NCBI GenBank assembly: GCA_020426065.1
Contig: JAGQQT010000050.1
Coordinates: 1-13,577 of the forward strand
Direction of reading: 5' to 3'
Length of the DNA: 13,577 nt
Source of the DNA: Planctomycetaceae bacterium
GTDB taxonomy: Bacteria; Planctomycetota; Planctomycetia; Planctomycetales; Planctomycetaceae
Shown here piece after piece: positions 13,449 through 13,577 of the stretch. The notes beneath the pieces were generated by a model, which worked only from the letters and a program-made list of their open reading frames with translations, was not told where the DNA came from and searched no databases. A program made the position numbers and the translations under genes. Position 1 is the stretch's first letter; every line of letters begins with the position of its first letter.

Positions 13449-13577
13449 TCCGAGATACTGGACGTGACGCACAGTGGAGTCGTTCTCGATTGACGAAAAG
13501 TTACCGCGCAGCAAATCGCCACAGCAGTCTTGGACGGCAGCAGCGTATTGCCGTATTTGTTGTTTTTGGATTCCACG
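13446..13577 (-). CDS. C-terminal end of a gene cut by the window edge
   Basis: A minus-strand frame is open from 13577 to TAA at 13446-13448, giving the last 43 residues of a protein ending SSIENDSTVRHVQYLG. The frame reads RGIQKQQIRQYAAAVQDCCG at its visible start, like an amphipathic helix. No family can be named from this fragment. Support is the good residue mix and the fact that the stop codon begins a structured intergenic gap, as for other genes here. The alternative frame at 13340-13576 has arginine, serine and lysine-rich text typical of a shadow. Confidence 0.5.
   Translation of the reverse strand, partial: RGIQKQQIRQYAAAVQDCCGDLLRGNFSSIENDSTVRHVQYLG

Overview
This window looks like accessory DNA from a planctomycete chromosome. 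The base composition looks roughly balanced, close to half GC by eye. Most proteins are small lineage-type hypothetical or immunity-like proteins. The C-terminal TPR module, the DUF1254/DUF1214 protein and the acyltransferase-3 protein all fit that phylum. A Gimesia-like member is my inference from protein style and composition; no rRNA or marker gene is present to prove it. No tRNA, rRNA, CRISPR array, integrase or intact transposase was found.

Layout. Positions 1-4004 hold four minus-strand genes: a hypothetical protein cut by the left edge, a YwqK/MORN-type antitoxin-like protein, a 363-residue hypothetical protein and a secreted DUF1254/DUF1214 protein. Positions 4195-6822 hold a tight minus-strand run of small cytoplasmic proteins: a small ORF, a zinc-ribbon protein, two proteins that look like orphan immunity proteins, and a CGCPFC protein. 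Positions 6823-7398 are non-coding apart from an inverted ACCACGAAG-type repeat. Then come a plus-strand membrane acyltransferase (7399-8526), a minus-strand secreted OmpA-like protein (8695-9288), a repeat-rich segment (9289-10066) and a plus-strand DUF5662/HD-like protein (10067-10597). Positions 10706-13577 are again minus-strand: a 311-residue hypothetical protein, a 5'-truncated TPR protein, an Imm1-like protein, a secreted hypothetical protein and the tail of a gene cut by the right edge.

The non-coding DNA is the most striking part. (1) A 280-bp element at 9632-9911 is closed by a perfect 32-bp inverted repeat and contains two further long stems, so one strand can fold into a three-way junction. 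(2) A short repeat occurs five times, and four of the five copies lie 3' of a gene on that gene's own strand. (3) The DUF5662 gene is bracketed by mirrored copies of two repeat types. (4) Several minus-strand intergenic gaps begin with TAA(C/T) at the stop codon and end in CGTTA before the next gene, which loosely resembles integron attC sites. (5) Two small genes share a 26-bp leader hairpin.

The genes do not form a metabolic pathway. The minus-strand blocks look like accumulated orphan immunity and antitoxin-like genes without toxins, possibly gathered by a cassette-type mechanism. That reading is inference.
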